Assembly: GCA_913056235.1 (NCBI GenBank)
Contig: CAJXMW010000004.1
Location: 1 to 64,000, forward strand
Source of the DNA: an uncultured Fodinibius sp.
GTDB taxonomy: Bacteria; Bacteroidota; Rhodothermia; Balneolales; Balneolaceae
DNA length: 64,000 nt
Reading direction: 5' to 3'
A program made the translations under genes and the position numbers. Each line of letters opens with the position of its first letter. Position 1 is the first letter of the stretch. The notes under the pieces were generated by a model. The model searched no databases. It was not told the DNA's origin and worked only from the letters and a program-made list of their open reading frames with translations. Shown piece by piece: positions 25,784 through 34,463 of the stretch.

Positions 25784-27889
25784 ATGGCAAAATCAAAACT
25801 AAAAAAACAACTACGTCTATTCGATATTTTTGCAATAAGCACAGGTGCAATGTTTAGCTCGGGCTTTTTTCTGTTGCCGGGTATAGCAGCTGCACAAACG
25901 GGCCCTTCGGTCTACTTAGCCTATCTGGCTTCGGGATTACTAATTATTCCGGCTATGCTGAGTGTGGCTGAGCTCTCAACGGCAATGCCCAAGGCCGGCG
26001 GTGCTTACTATTTCCTGGATCGTAGCCTGGGCCCGATTATGGGGACGGTGGGAGGCCTTGGTTCTTGGATAGCACTGATGTTCAAAAGCACCTTTGCGCT
26101 CATTGGTATGGGCGCATACCTGTCGCTATATATAGATATATCGTTTACGTTACTGGCACTTATTCTGACGGTACTCTTTGGGATCTTGAACATTTTTGGG
26201 GCTAAAGAAACGACTATGCTCCAGCGAGTCTTGGTAAGTGTTTTGGTGGTCCTCCTAGGCATCTTTGTAATACAGGGGTTGTCGGCAATGTCGGGTATCC
26301 AGTTGTTAGAAAGTCCCGATGAGTATAAGGATTTCTTTCGTGGAGACCTGCATGGATTCGTGGCAACCATAGGGTTGGTTTTTGTATCATATGCGGGACT
26401 CACAAAGGTAGCCAGCGTTGCTGAAGAAGTCGAAAATCCTGATCGGAATATACCGTTGGGAATGATTCTGTCACTTTTTACGGCTATCCTGATATATGCG
26501 TTGGGCGTGTATATTATGCTCAATGTGTTGGAGCCCTCTGAATTCTATCGAAGTCTGACCCCGGTGGCCGATGCAGGAGGCAAGTTTTTGTCATGGTTAC
26601 CCGGATCGGGCGGTGTTATTGCCATGGTAGTGGCGGCCGTGGCAGCTTTTGCTTCTACAGGTAACGCCGGTATTATGTCAGCTTCGCGGTATCCATTTGC
26701 TATGGCACGCGATAAGCTGGTTAGCCCGTGGTTTTCAAAGGTGGGATCGACAGGCACACCTACTATAGCAATTTCGGTAACTGTTGCCTGTATGATTGTA
26801 ATCCTTCTGGTTTTTGATGTAGAAGCGGTAGCCAAGCTTGCCAGTGCGTTTCAGTTGTTGCTATTTGGGCTGCTCTGCTTTTCTGTTATTGTAATGCGTG
26901 AAAGCAAAATCGCGGCTTATGCCCCGGGCTTTAAATCGCCGTTGTATCCATGGATGCAGATTGCCGGCATGTTGATTACGGTTTGGCTCATTGCCGAGAT
27001 GGGTATTATGGCGGTAGGGTTAACGGGAGTAATTGGCGTTTTTTGTGTTGCCTGGTATTACTATTACGCAGGGAACAACGTTAAGCGTCAGGGGGCCATT
27101 TTCCATGTGCACGAACGTTTGGGACGCAAACGATATGAGGGGTTAGAGCACGAATTGCTTGCGATCCTTAGTGAGAAAAACGGGCAAAAGCGCCTTTCGT
27201 ACGAAGGAATTGTGGCTCGCAGCGTAATGCTTGATGTTAAGTGGCGGGATTATAATTCAGAACAACTTATTAGTCGTGTAGCCGATATTTTTTCAGATCG
27301 CTTGCAGCTTGAGAAACAAACTATTGTCAGTGATTTGCACAAGATATCTCAACAGCAATTGTTAAGTCTGGGGAATGGTGTGGCTGCCTGTTATATAAGC
27401 TATGAGAATATTTCTACGGCCGAGATGGTTGGATACCGTCTGTCAGCGGACAGTGACTTGGCTTTACCGGGATTAAATAAGTCAGTGCCCGTGCATGCTT
27501 TGATATTCCTTATCACTCCAAAGGAAGAGCCGGGGCTAGATATGCGCATCCTTGGTCATTTGGCAGAAATTGTGCAATCAGCCAGTTTTGAATCGCGTTG
27601 GATGGAAGCCGAAAGTGAAAAAGAGCTCCGAGAAGTGTTGATAAGTGATGAGCATTTTATCCATGTTTCTGTGGATAATCACCCGCATTTTAGGAAGGAG
27701 GTTGGAAAGAATATTGGAGCCATTTCACTACCGGAGGAATGTCTGATTGCGATTATTTACCGCAATGCAGAAATTATTATCCCGCATGGAAACACTGAAT
27801 TGGAGTTGGGAGATGAGTTGTCGATCATTGGAGAGCCGGAAGATATCAAATGGCTTATGAATTATAATGAAGAGAGCATAATAGAATAA
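25784..27889 (+). CDS. APC permease fused to PtsN-like and RCK_C domains
   Basis: A 701-residue protein in three parts. Residues 1 to about 430 are a 12-helix amino acid-polyamine-organocation (APC) permease. Residues about 440-615 align with the PTS EIIA/PtsN (type 2) fold: QLISRVADIFSDRLQLEKQ, then GNGVAACYISYEN, then VHALIFLITPKE. In PtsN the corresponding motif is GNG-IAIPH-GK, with the phosphorylated His; here that position is Tyr and the Pro is Cys, so phosphotransfer is unlikely. Residues about 630-695 are an RCK_C (TrkA-C) ligand-binding domain (AIIYRNAEIIIPHGNTELELGDELSIIG). The cytosolic domains probably sense a nucleotide or small ligand and gate the permease. It overlaps the next gene by one base. 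Confidence 0.85.
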   Translation: MAKSKLKKQLRLFDIFAISTGAMFSSGFFLLPGIAAAQTGPSVYLAYLASGLLIIPAMLSVAELSTAMPKAGGAYYFLDRSLGPIMGTVGGLGSWIALMFKSTFALIGMGAYLSLYIDISFTLLALILTVLFGILNIFGAKETTMLQRVLVSVLVVLLGIFVIQGLSAMSGIQLLESPDEYKDFFRGDLHGFVATIGLVFVSYAGLTKVASVAEEVENPDRNIPLGMILSLFTAILIYALGVYIMLNVLEPSEFYRSLTPVADAGGKFLSWLPGSGGVIAMVVAAVAAFASTGNAGIMSASRYPFAMARDKLVSPWFSKVGSTGTPTIAISVTVACMIVILLVFDVEAVAKLASAFQLLLFGLLCFSVIVMRESKIAAYAPGFKSPLYPWMQIAGMLITVWLIAEMGIMAVGLTGVIGVFCVAWYYYYAGNNVKRQGAIFHVHERLGRKRYEGLEHELLAILSEKNGQKRLSYEGIVARSVMLDVKWRDYNSEQLISRVADIFSDRLQLEKQTIVSDLHKISQQQLLSLGNGVAACYISYENISTAEMVGYRLSADSDLALPGLNKSVPVHALIFLITPKEEPGLDMRILGHLAEIVQSASFESRWMEAESEKELREVLISDEHFIHVSVDNHPHFRKEVGKNIGAISLPEECLIAIIYRNAEIIIPHGNTELELGDELSIIGEPEDIKWLMNYNEESIIE

Positions 27890-28932
27890 TGACTGGAGTC
27901 TATTTTGTTGGTGGACTTATTTGTTTATTGGCAGGGGCACAACTACTGGTAAGTTCTTCCTCAAGTCTGGCTGTGCGTTTTGGGGTTCCATCCATTTTTA
28001 TTGGCGTCACGGTGATAGCATTTGCCACCAGTGCACCAGAAGTGGCGGTGAGCCTGGATGCAATATTGACCAATAAGTCGAGCTTGGTCCTCGGTAATGT
28101 ATTGGGGAGCAATATTGCCAATGTACTTTTGATATTGGGAATAAGCTCCCTGTTATCACCCATTGCTATTCAACAGCGCCTGATCTGGCTCGATATCCCC
28201 ATTATGATTCTAGCCTCGGTTGTGGTATATCTGTTGAGTCTGGATCAATCACTGGGAGCTATGGATGGTGGAATACTCCTTCTGCTTTTTGCAGGATTTA
28301 TGGTGTTTCAAGTGTTACAAGCCAAAAAAGAAAGCAAGGAAAAGATCGATGAATTGCAGGTGCCGAAATCACTTCCTGTGCAAATCTTTCTTTTGTTGGT
28401 GGGATTGAGCCTACTCGTGCTTGGAGCTCATTGGCTGGTTCAAAGTGCGATAGAAATTGCCCGCTTCTGGGGGCTCAGCGAACTGGTTATTGGGTTAACC
28501 ATCGTGGCTATAGGGACATCGTTGCCAGAAATTGCAACGTCTGTGTTTGCTGCTTGGAATAAGGAGGCTGATCTATCAGTCGGTAATGTCATCGGCAGCA
28601 ATATTTTTAATATTCTATTGGTATTGGGCATTACCGCTCTGTTTTCATCCAATGGTATTGAGGTTACAACGGCATCATTGGCACTCGACTTTCCATTTAT
28701 GGTTGCAGTGAGCATTGCTTGTTTGCCTATATTTTTTACTGGTCACAAGATTTCTCGATGGGAGGGCGGATTGTTTTTGGGATATTATGGGTTTTACTTG
28801 GCCTATTTATTTCTGGACTCCACACAGCACGAGATTCTGCCATTATTTAACTTTGTGATGGTCTTGCTCGTGGCCCCCTTGACAGCTGTAACCTTAACTG
28901 TACTTGCTTATCGCTACTACAAATATTTGTGA
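27889..28932 (+). CDS. Calcium/sodium antiporter, YrbG/CaCA family
   Basis: A 347-residue inner-membrane exchanger with two homologous halves. Each carries the alpha-repeat motif: GVTVIAFATSAPEVAVS with GNVLGSNIANVLLILG, and GLTIVAIGTSLPEIATS with GNVIGSNIFNILLVLG. The paired acidic residues in these repeats bind the cation. Its start codon overlaps the stop of the APC fusion gene (TAATG), so translation is coupled. The substrate is Ca2+, Na+ or possibly K+. Confidence 0.9.
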   Translation: MTGVYFVGGLICLLAGAQLLVSSSSSLAVRFGVPSIFIGVTVIAFATSAPEVAVSLDAILTNKSSLVLGNVLGSNIANVLLILGISSLLSPIAIQQRLIWLDIPIMILASVVVYLLSLDQSLGAMDGGILLLLFAGFMVFQVLQAKKESKEKIDELQVPKSLPVQIFLLLVGLSLLVLGAHWLVQSAIEIARFWGLSELVIGLTIVAIGTSLPEIATSVFAAWNKEADLSVGNVIGSNIFNILLVLGITALFSSNGIEVTTASLALDFPFMVAVSIACLPIFFTGHKISRWEGGLFLGYYGFYLAYLFLDSTQHEILPLFNFVMVLLVAPLTAVTLTVLAYRYYKYL

Positions 28933-28972
28933 TTCTGTAAACTGTGAATATTAATACATTACGCCAACTTGC

Positions 28973-29341
28973 TTACCGGGGCGGACGCATCGTAAAGTGA
29001 GCCCATTTGCCTGATGGATCGGTACAACGACCGGCAAATCCCTGATTACTGTTGCTGGCCAGGACACAGTTCAGCAAAACTTGTTTCTCCGGTTCATTGA
29101 ATGCAAAAAACAGCGTATCCCTTTCGAGACAAGGATTTTGTGTTGCAGTAGAGGTATTGTTTGGACCGATCAAATTGATGAGAAGGTTGTCTGATTTATA
29201 AGAAACATCGTACCCCACCGGATTTTGCATATCGGGATGATTCATCGGGGTAAGCACGCCAGTCCATCGACCTTCTTGCAACTTTGGAGCGGATTGACAA
29301 GCCGAGAACAGCATCAACAGCAGAGGTGCTAGATATTTCAT
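28973..29341 (-). CDS. Small lipoprotein, unknown function
   Basis: A 122-residue protein with a lipobox (LLLMLFSAC, Cys at 15), then a short polar domain of beta-strand character with a Cys pair (C69 of NPCLERD and C86 of LLNCVLASN) and RCTDPSGKW. Trp- and Gly-rich strands such as GRWTGVLTPM suggest a small lipocalin-like or all-beta fold, but the family is not recognised. A G8 tract lies 66 bp upstream of its start. Confidence 0.7.
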   Translation of the reverse strand: MKYLAPLLLMLFSACQSAPKLQEGRWTGVLTPMNHPDMQNPVGYDVSYKSDNLLINLIGPNNTSTATQNPCLERDTLFFAFNEPEKQVLLNCVLASNSNQGFAGRCTDPSGKWAHFTMRPPR

Positions 29342-29406
29342 GTTTGATGGTAATAAATTGAAAACACATCAGAATACGATTAGCAGCAATCACAACCAAG
29401 AAAATA

Positions 29407-29414
29407 CCCCCCCC
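29407..29414. repeat. C8 (G8 on the gene strand) homopolymer tract
   Basis: Eight consecutive C on the plus strand, between the two lipoprotein genes and upstream of the one starting at 29341. Such runs are unusual in a genome of this composition and may change length by slippage. Confidence 0.6.
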
Positions 29415-29462
29415 ATAAATTCTTCCAGTTTGAAGTAACACCCAGACGTAGCAAGCATGTGC

Positions 29463-29912
29463 TTATTGGTCGCTGGATTGTAACTCAAAGGTTATTGTAG
29501 TACTTCCCGAGTTGCTGGAAGGGCATCCGCCGTCAAAATTTTTGTATGCTACATTTTCTTTGCTGATGGTTGTGTCTTTATAACTTGATGCTTGGACAGT
29601 AAATTGATACTGGCCTGCCTTTGTGCCGAATCCGCAGGGTGGCTTACAAACAATAGAGGAGTCCTCTACGGCAACATTGTTGGAGGACTCTTGAACTAGC
29701 GAAGAAACTTTTTGGCTCACAGAATCTATACGGACATCCGTGATGGTAATCTCCGATATTTGTTCTCCTGAATTGGCATCGTTGACGGACTCAATAGCTA
29801 GAATAGGATCTTCGTAATGATGTAAGCAGGCACCAACAGGGTTGCCTTCGCGTTGCTCACAACTTACAGTTATAAAGAAAATGAACAGGGAAATTAGAAG
29901 AGTGCGATTCAT
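29463..29912 (-). CDS. Lipoprotein, unknown function
   Basis: A 149-residue secreted protein. The N-terminus MNRTLLISLFIFFITVSC is a lipoprotein signal peptide with the lipobox ITVSC. The mature part is acidic and polar, carries several Cys (GACLHHYED, CKPPCGFG, GGCPSS) and strand-like repeats, and ends TTITFELQSSDQ. It may be a small beta-sandwich (carboxypeptidase-regulatory-like) domain, but I cannot name the family. Confidence 0.65.
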   Translation of the reverse strand: MNRTLLISLFIFFITVSCEQREGNPVGACLHHYEDPILAIESVNDANSGEQISEITITDVRIDSVSQKVSSLVQESSNNVAVEDSSIVCKPPCGFGTKAGQYQFTVQASSYKDTTISKENVAYKNFDGGCPSSNSGSTTITFELQSSDQ

Positions 29913-30134
29913 TATGAGTACTTATTTTGAGATCTGTTTAAAAGACATTTCGTAACAAATAAGTACACACAACAAATTTGGGTTAACTATTTAAAAAGAA
30001 TCATACCTAACAGCACAAGCAGGATTCAAGGGCTTTTGGCAAAAAACCATAATCTTGAGGGTTTTTGGGAAGAGGTCTCTGTGATGGCGTTTTTTTATTG
30101 ACGTAATGGTAAAAGCGAATAGCTCCAATTATCC

Positions 30135-30143
30135 CCCCCCCTA
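30135..30143. repeat. C9 homopolymer tract
   Basis: Nine consecutive C on the plus strand, immediately left of the bioB terminator palindrome and 220 bp upstream of the lipoprotein starting at 29912. It matches the nearby C8 tract in kind. The rest of the 290-bp gap holds nothing I recognise. Confidence 0.6.
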
Positions 30144-30149
30144 AATTAG

Positions 30150-30176
30150 GCTGCAGAAATAATTTCTGCAGCCTTT
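30150..30176 (-). terminator. Perfect 27-bp palindrome downstream of bioB
   Basis: AGGCTGCAGAAAT (30150-30162) and ATTTCTGCAGCCT (30164-30176) form a perfect 13-bp inverted repeat around one base. It lies 25 bp past the bioB stop. There is no strong T-run on the minus strand, so it is a probable but not classical terminator. Confidence 0.55.
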
Positions 30177-30201
30177 AAACGATTAATAATAAACTGTTAA
30201 A

Positions 30202-31206
30202 CTATTCAGCAGCCTCAAGGTTTTCGGGAACGTGTTCTTCCTTGGCATCTTTATATGCCTCGCGTGGCGTGAGACCGAGAATTTCGAACATTTTTTTGTC
30301 TTCTTCGAGCGGGTTGTTGTCGGTGGTCAATAACTTATCACCCGTAAATAGCGAATTTGCCCCAGCCATAAAGCAAAGTGCCTGTTCTTCCATACTCATG
30401 TCAACACGTCCGGCGGATAGCCGCACCATTGAATCGGGCATAGTAATACGCGCAGTGGCAATCATCCGTGCCATATCGTGCCAGGGTACTTTCGGCTGAT
30501 CTTCTAGTGGTGTGCCTTCGACGGCAATCAGGGCATTAACGGGTACCGACTCCGGGTGCTCCGGCATGGTAGATAGATTGTGAATCAATTCAATACGGTC
30601 TTCATCAGTTTCGCCCATCCCGATGATGCCGCCGCTGCATACGCTGATATTGTTTTCTCTTACGCGCTCAATAGTATCCAGGCGATCTTGGTATTTGCGC
30701 GTAGAAATTATGCGATTATAAAAGTCTTCGCTGGTATCCAGGTTGTGGTTGTAAGCGTACAACCCGGCCTCTTTGAGTTCAGCTGCCTGTTCATCGCTGA
30801 GCATGCCCAGCGTGCAGCATACTTCCATGCCCATGTCGGAAATTTCGCTAATCATATCTTTTACGCGATCGAAGTCTTTGGTCTCGCGGCCACATCGCCA
30901 GGCGGCACCCATGCAAAATCGTGTACTGCCGGCTTCTTTTGCTCTTTTAGCTGCCGAGAGTATTTCTTCAGGTTCCAGCATATCCTGTGCCTCCACATCC
31001 GTATCGTGGTGGGCCGATTGTGGGCAGTACGCGCAGTCCTCGGGGCATCCACCGGTTTTGATAGAGAGCAAAGTACACACCTGCACTTCTCCCGTCTCCT
31101 GATGTTCGCGATGCACTGTGGCCGCACAGTAGATGAGCTCCATCAGCGGAGTGTGATAAATATCGGAAATTTCGTCTTTGGTCCAGTCAGTTCGTACATC
31201 AGCCAT
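30202..31206 (-). CDS. bioB: Biotin synthase
   Basis: A 334-residue radical SAM enzyme that inserts sulfur into dethiobiotin. The SAM cluster motif is C54, C58, C61 in GGCPEDCAYCPQS. The conserved downstream blocks YNHNLDTSEDFY, GGIIGMGET and RLSAGRVDM fit BioB along its length. The frame is open to 31311, but the Met at 31206 (MADVRTDW) gives the family's usual start. The gene stands alone; no other bio genes are visible. Confidence 0.95.
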   Translation of the reverse strand: MADVRTDWTKDEISDIYHTPLMELIYCAATVHREHQETGEVQVCTLLSIKTGGCPEDCAYCPQSAHHDTDVEAQDMLEPEEILSAAKRAKEAGSTRFCMGAAWRCGRETKDFDRVKDMISEISDMGMEVCCTLGMLSDEQAAELKEAGLYAYNHNLDTSEDFYNRIISTRKYQDRLDTIERVRENNISVCSGGIIGMGETDEDRIELIHNLSTMPEHPESVPVNALIAVEGTPLEDQPKVPWHDMARMIATARITMPDSMVRLSAGRVDMSMEEQALCFMAGANSLFTGDKLLTTDNNPLEEDKKMFEILGLTPREAYKDAKEEHVPENLEAAE

Positions 31207-31368
31207 GGTCAATAATGTCTTCAATCCGTAGTTCAATTTGTTCAAAAGTAATAGTGATGAGTCGTAAATCCCAATAGAAATCTGGAACCTTTGCCTACAG
31301 TATATAGACATAATTTGTGCTGTAGCATAGCATATTTTTTATATTTGGGACCGTACATTTCCTCGCAA

Positions 31369-32446
31369 ATGAAAAAAAACTATACATCGAGCTACTGGTA
31401 TGGTGGCGCCAGCTCTATAAAAAGTACAGCAACGAGTTTAAGGATGTTGAGGTAGAGCTTTATGACCTCAACAAGAAGTTGCATCCTTATTTTCGCGGGT
31501 TGAGCGCATTTCTGATGACCATAGCATTGGCAAGTCTTATTGCATACTCTGGGATTTGAGCTTTCAGAACAATATCGGCGGCTCAACGAAGATTTAGAGA
31601 TTATCATCATTGTGGGTTTTGTGACGCTTTTTCTGAGCCGCGTCTTTTTACCTCTCAGCGCTGGGATCTTATCAAAAGCCACATTCTAGAGGCCATTCTG
31701 TTTACCTTGCTGATTTTCTTTTTGGGCCTCTACTTGTTTGGGGTAGACAGTATTCTTACGCTGCTTGGATTGTTGCTGGGAATCCAAGAAACGCTGCCCA
31801 TTCTTATTGCCGTCACCAAAATCTACCTCATATTGCTTGTGGTGGCCAAAGTGATTCAGGCAACGCCCATTTTGATTTCGCTGCAGCGGCATTCAACCCA
31901 GGTTATCGTAGCCAGTTTTGTTACACTCATAATTTTTGGCGCTCTTTTGCTGATGATGCCGCGTGCGACCGTCAATGGAGAAGGACTCACGTTTGTCAAT
32001 GCGCTGTTCACTTCTTCGAGTGCCGTTTGTGTTACGGGGCTCATCTTCGTGGATATAGCAACTCATTTTACGACCCTTGGACAGAGTATCATCCTGGTGC
32101 TTATTTGCATGGAATTGTTGAAAATTGATGTTTCACGTAATATTGCACGAGCCGGCAGTGATACCCAGGAGGCGATTCTTAATCGCATCGGGATTAGTGA
32201 GGTTATCCATCCCGAAAAAAATGAGAGTGAATGGATGGCAGCGCAGCTCATTTACTTTTCAGTGAGTGATTATTTTGAGCTGAGCAAAGATATCGCTATT
32301 TATGAAATTGAGGCGCCTGAAGATATGCAGGGCTATACGTTGCAGGATCTGAAAATACGCCAGCGGTACACTGTAAACCTGCTAACGATCGTTTGGTGAT
32401 GATGGGGCGTCACGAAGATATTAACAAACTGATTGATACGAACTAG
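31369..32446 (+). pseudogene. Broken trkH-trkA (Ktr-type K+ uptake) remnant
   Basis: Remains of two genes read as one string through several lesions. An ATG at 31369 precedes an A8 tract; the TrkH-like N-terminus (LLVWWRQLYKKYSNEF...) is out of frame with it until a base is added. The frame shifts near 31550 (AYSGI stop, continuing as GFELSEQYRRL) and again near 31650. From there to about 32107 the sequence is the start of a TrkH/KtrB subunit (FVNALFTSSSAVCVTGLIFVDIAT). It then jumps straight into the RCK part of a TrkA/KtrA subunit (NIARAGSDTQEAILNRIGISEVIHPEKN). A last shift near 32390 puts the tail (RLVMMGRHEDINKLIDTN) in another frame, ending at 32446. Most of TrkH and the N-terminal half of TrkA are deleted. 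Confidence 0.82.
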
Positions 32447-32451
32447 TAACT

Positions 32452-33147
32452 ATGAAAGAAGTACTGCTGTCAGGTAAAACATCATTTAAAATTGAGGTTC
32501 CGCATAAGCTAATTGAAACCGGCGAAAAGGGATCGGAAAAGCCGCTGATCGTGTATCTGCACGGCTTCAATCAAAATATTGCACAGTTCGAGGAGCTCGT
32601 AGAGGACCTTATTGAACTAGAGGCATATCACCTGTTTATCCAGGGGCCGTATCCCATTTATGATCGCAAGCGCAAGAAGAAGGTGGAAGACTGGGGCCGT
32701 TCATGGTACTTGTATGACGGAGATCAGGATCAGTTTATAAAATCGCTGGAGTTGTCCTCAGAATTTATTCAGGAAGTGATTGACAATATGTTGGATCAAA
32801 TTAATGCGAGCCGCATAGCTTTGGTTGGCTATTCGATGGGTGGATATCAGGCCGGGTATTTTGCATTATCCAGATGGAAGCATGTAAATGAGGTAGTTGT
32901 GATCGGGGGGCGTATTAAGACTGAAATCTTTGAAGATCGCGAGAAACATTATGAGCATTTAAATGTGCTTGCTCTGCATGGTACCAAAGATGACAGTGTG
33001 GGAAGCAAGCCCCAGAAGGAGTGTTGCGATCAGCTATCAAGTTGGGGTGCTAACGTAACATTCAGAGAATTGGAAGAGTCCCATTCATTAAGTAGTTTAT
33101 TTTTACAACAAACAAAACAGTGGTTACGCTCGCTGGGATATAAATAA
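32452..33147 (+). CDS. Alpha/beta hydrolase (esterase-like)
   Basis: A 231-residue cytosolic serine hydrolase of the carboxylesterase/phospholipase type. The catalytic triad is visible: S128 in GYSMGG, D180 in HGTKDDSV and H211 in EESHSLS. An oxyanion segment HGFNQN lies at 37-42. It begins 5 bp after the end of the trk remnant. The substrate is unknown. Confidence 0.82.
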   Translation: MKEVLLSGKTSFKIEVPHKLIETGEKGSEKPLIVYLHGFNQNIAQFEELVEDLIELEAYHLFIQGPYPIYDRKRKKKVEDWGRSWYLYDGDQDQFIKSLELSSEFIQEVIDNMLDQINASRIALVGYSMGGYQAGYFALSRWKHVNEVVVIGGRIKTEIFEDREKHYEHLNVLALHGTKDDSVGSKPQKECCDQLSSWGANVTFRELEESHSLSSLFLQQTKQWLRSLGYK

Positions 33148-33252
33148 GGGCATTTATTTTCTATTTTAACTTAGCATATGTACAGTCAGATGTTTATAAT
33201 CTGATAAGTGTTTAAGGGTTTCACATTAGGGAACAGAAATAATTACTATATC

Positions 33253-33936
33253 ATGTCAATGAATGTATTAGTCATCGAGGATGATCCTTCTGTCCGGACA
33301 CTCGTTAAAGCAGTGTTAGAGAAAAACGAATACTCCGTTGATATTGCAGAAACGGCTGAGAGCGGAGAAGAACACGCCGTTGATAACCATTACGATATTA
33401 TCATTTTGGATTTGGGCTTACCTGATGGTGACGGTTTTGACCTGTGCAAGAGCATGCGAGATCAGGAGATCACCACTCCCGTATTGATTCTGTCGGCAGA
33501 ACAGGAAACGGATGTAAAAATAAAGTGCCTGCGTGTGGGTGCTGATGACTATATTACCAAGCCTTTTGATACCGAGGAATTACTAGCTCGTATTGAGGCC
33601 GTTAACCGCCGAAGTGGAGAGGTAAACGGCAATCGCGTGCTCAAATGTGGCGAGCTCCAGGTCGATATGTTGGAGCGCCAATTTAAGGTCAATGACACTC
33701 CTGTTGATTTAACCAACAACGAGTATAATTTGCTGGTTTATCTGCTAAAACGGAAGAACCAGATTGTTACGCAGGAAGAGATCGCCGAGAATGTTTGGGA
33801 TATCCATTTCGACACCCAGACGAATTACATCAATGTATATATCAGCTACCTGAGAAAGAAAATTCGCAGCCACTCCGAGAATGAGTACATTGATACCGTT
33901 CGGAAAAAAGGATTCATCATCCGCTGCGATGATTAA
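33253..33936 (+). CDS. OmpR-family response regulator (orphan)
   Basis: A 227-residue two-component regulator. The receiver domain (about 3-118) contains the acidic pair ED10-11 and phospho-acceptor D53 (IIILDLGLPDGDGF), with the switch Lys in YITKPFD. A winged-helix DNA-binding domain follows (about 130-225; NEYNLLVYLLKRKNQIVTQEEIAENVW). The frame extends upstream to 33208, but the Met at 33253 (MSMNVLVIED) is the natural start; the Met at 33259 is an alternative. No histidine kinase gene is adjacent, so it is an orphan. It ends exactly where the convergent CBS gene ends. Confidence 0.88.
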   Translation: MSMNVLVIEDDPSVRTLVKAVLEKNEYSVDIAETAESGEEHAVDNHYDIIILDLGLPDGDGFDLCKSMRDQEITTPVLILSAEQETDVKIKCLRVGADDYITKPFDTEELLARIEAVNRRSGEVNGNRVLKCGELQVDMLERQFKVNDTPVDLTNNEYNLLVYLLKRKNQIVTQEEIAENVWDIHFDTQTNYINVYISYLRKKIRSHSENEYIDTVRKKGFIIRCDD

Positions 33937-34380
33937 TTATCCCGGATAGGAACCGTGACCTTGTATGTAGTGGCGCAGGTTTTTGATCTCGAACTTTTGT
34001 TGGGATATAATGTTTTTCACTAGGTCTCCAATGGAAATGACGCCCAGTATATCATCCCCTTTCATGACGGGCAGGTGCCGAATTTTCTTTTCTGTCATAA
34101 TCGACATACAGCTTTCGACGGAATCACCCGGCTCAACATAAATGATATCTTCGCTCATAATCTCACTTACATCGGTACTTTTGGATGAACGTCCCTTGAG
34201 GATGACTTTGCTGCGATAATCTCTTTCGCTGATGATGCCCTTGAGTTTTTGGTCGTTGACCACCAGCAGTGCCCCAATATCAAGCTCATCCATTTTCTTG
34301 ATGGCTTCGAATACCGTTTGTTTGGGAGCTATTGAATAGACTTTTGTTCCCTTGCTTTTTAAAATATCCCGTACTAGCAT
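33937..34380 (-). CDS. Two-CBS-domain protein
   Basis: A 147-residue cytosolic protein with two CBS domains (about 7-60 and 71-130) forming one Bateman module (MSEDIIYVEPGDSVESCMSIMTEKKIRHLPVM). These modules bind adenine nucleotides and usually regulate a partner protein. It has no catalytic domain. Its stop lies directly against the stop of the response-regulator gene. Confidence 0.85.
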   Translation of the reverse strand: MLVRDILKSKGTKVYSIAPKQTVFEAIKKMDELDIGALLVVNDQKLKGIISERDYRSKVILKGRSSKSTDVSEIMSEDIIYVEPGDSVESCMSIMTEKKIRHLPVMKGDDILGVISIGDLVKNIISQQKFEIKNLRHYIQGHGSYPG

Positions 34381-34463
34381 AGCACCTCCATCCTTTAGTA
34401 ATATGAATTATAAAAGTATTATAATATTTATCGCTATTAAAAACATCTACTTGGTTAATATTT

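Noticed and set aside
31707-32399. A 230-residue plus-strand frame taken as an intact membrane gene
   Set aside because: It starts inside a TrkH-like N-terminal region, continues into a TrkA-like C-terminus with the middle missing, and both its upstream and downstream coding sequence lie in other frames. It is part of the pseudogene.
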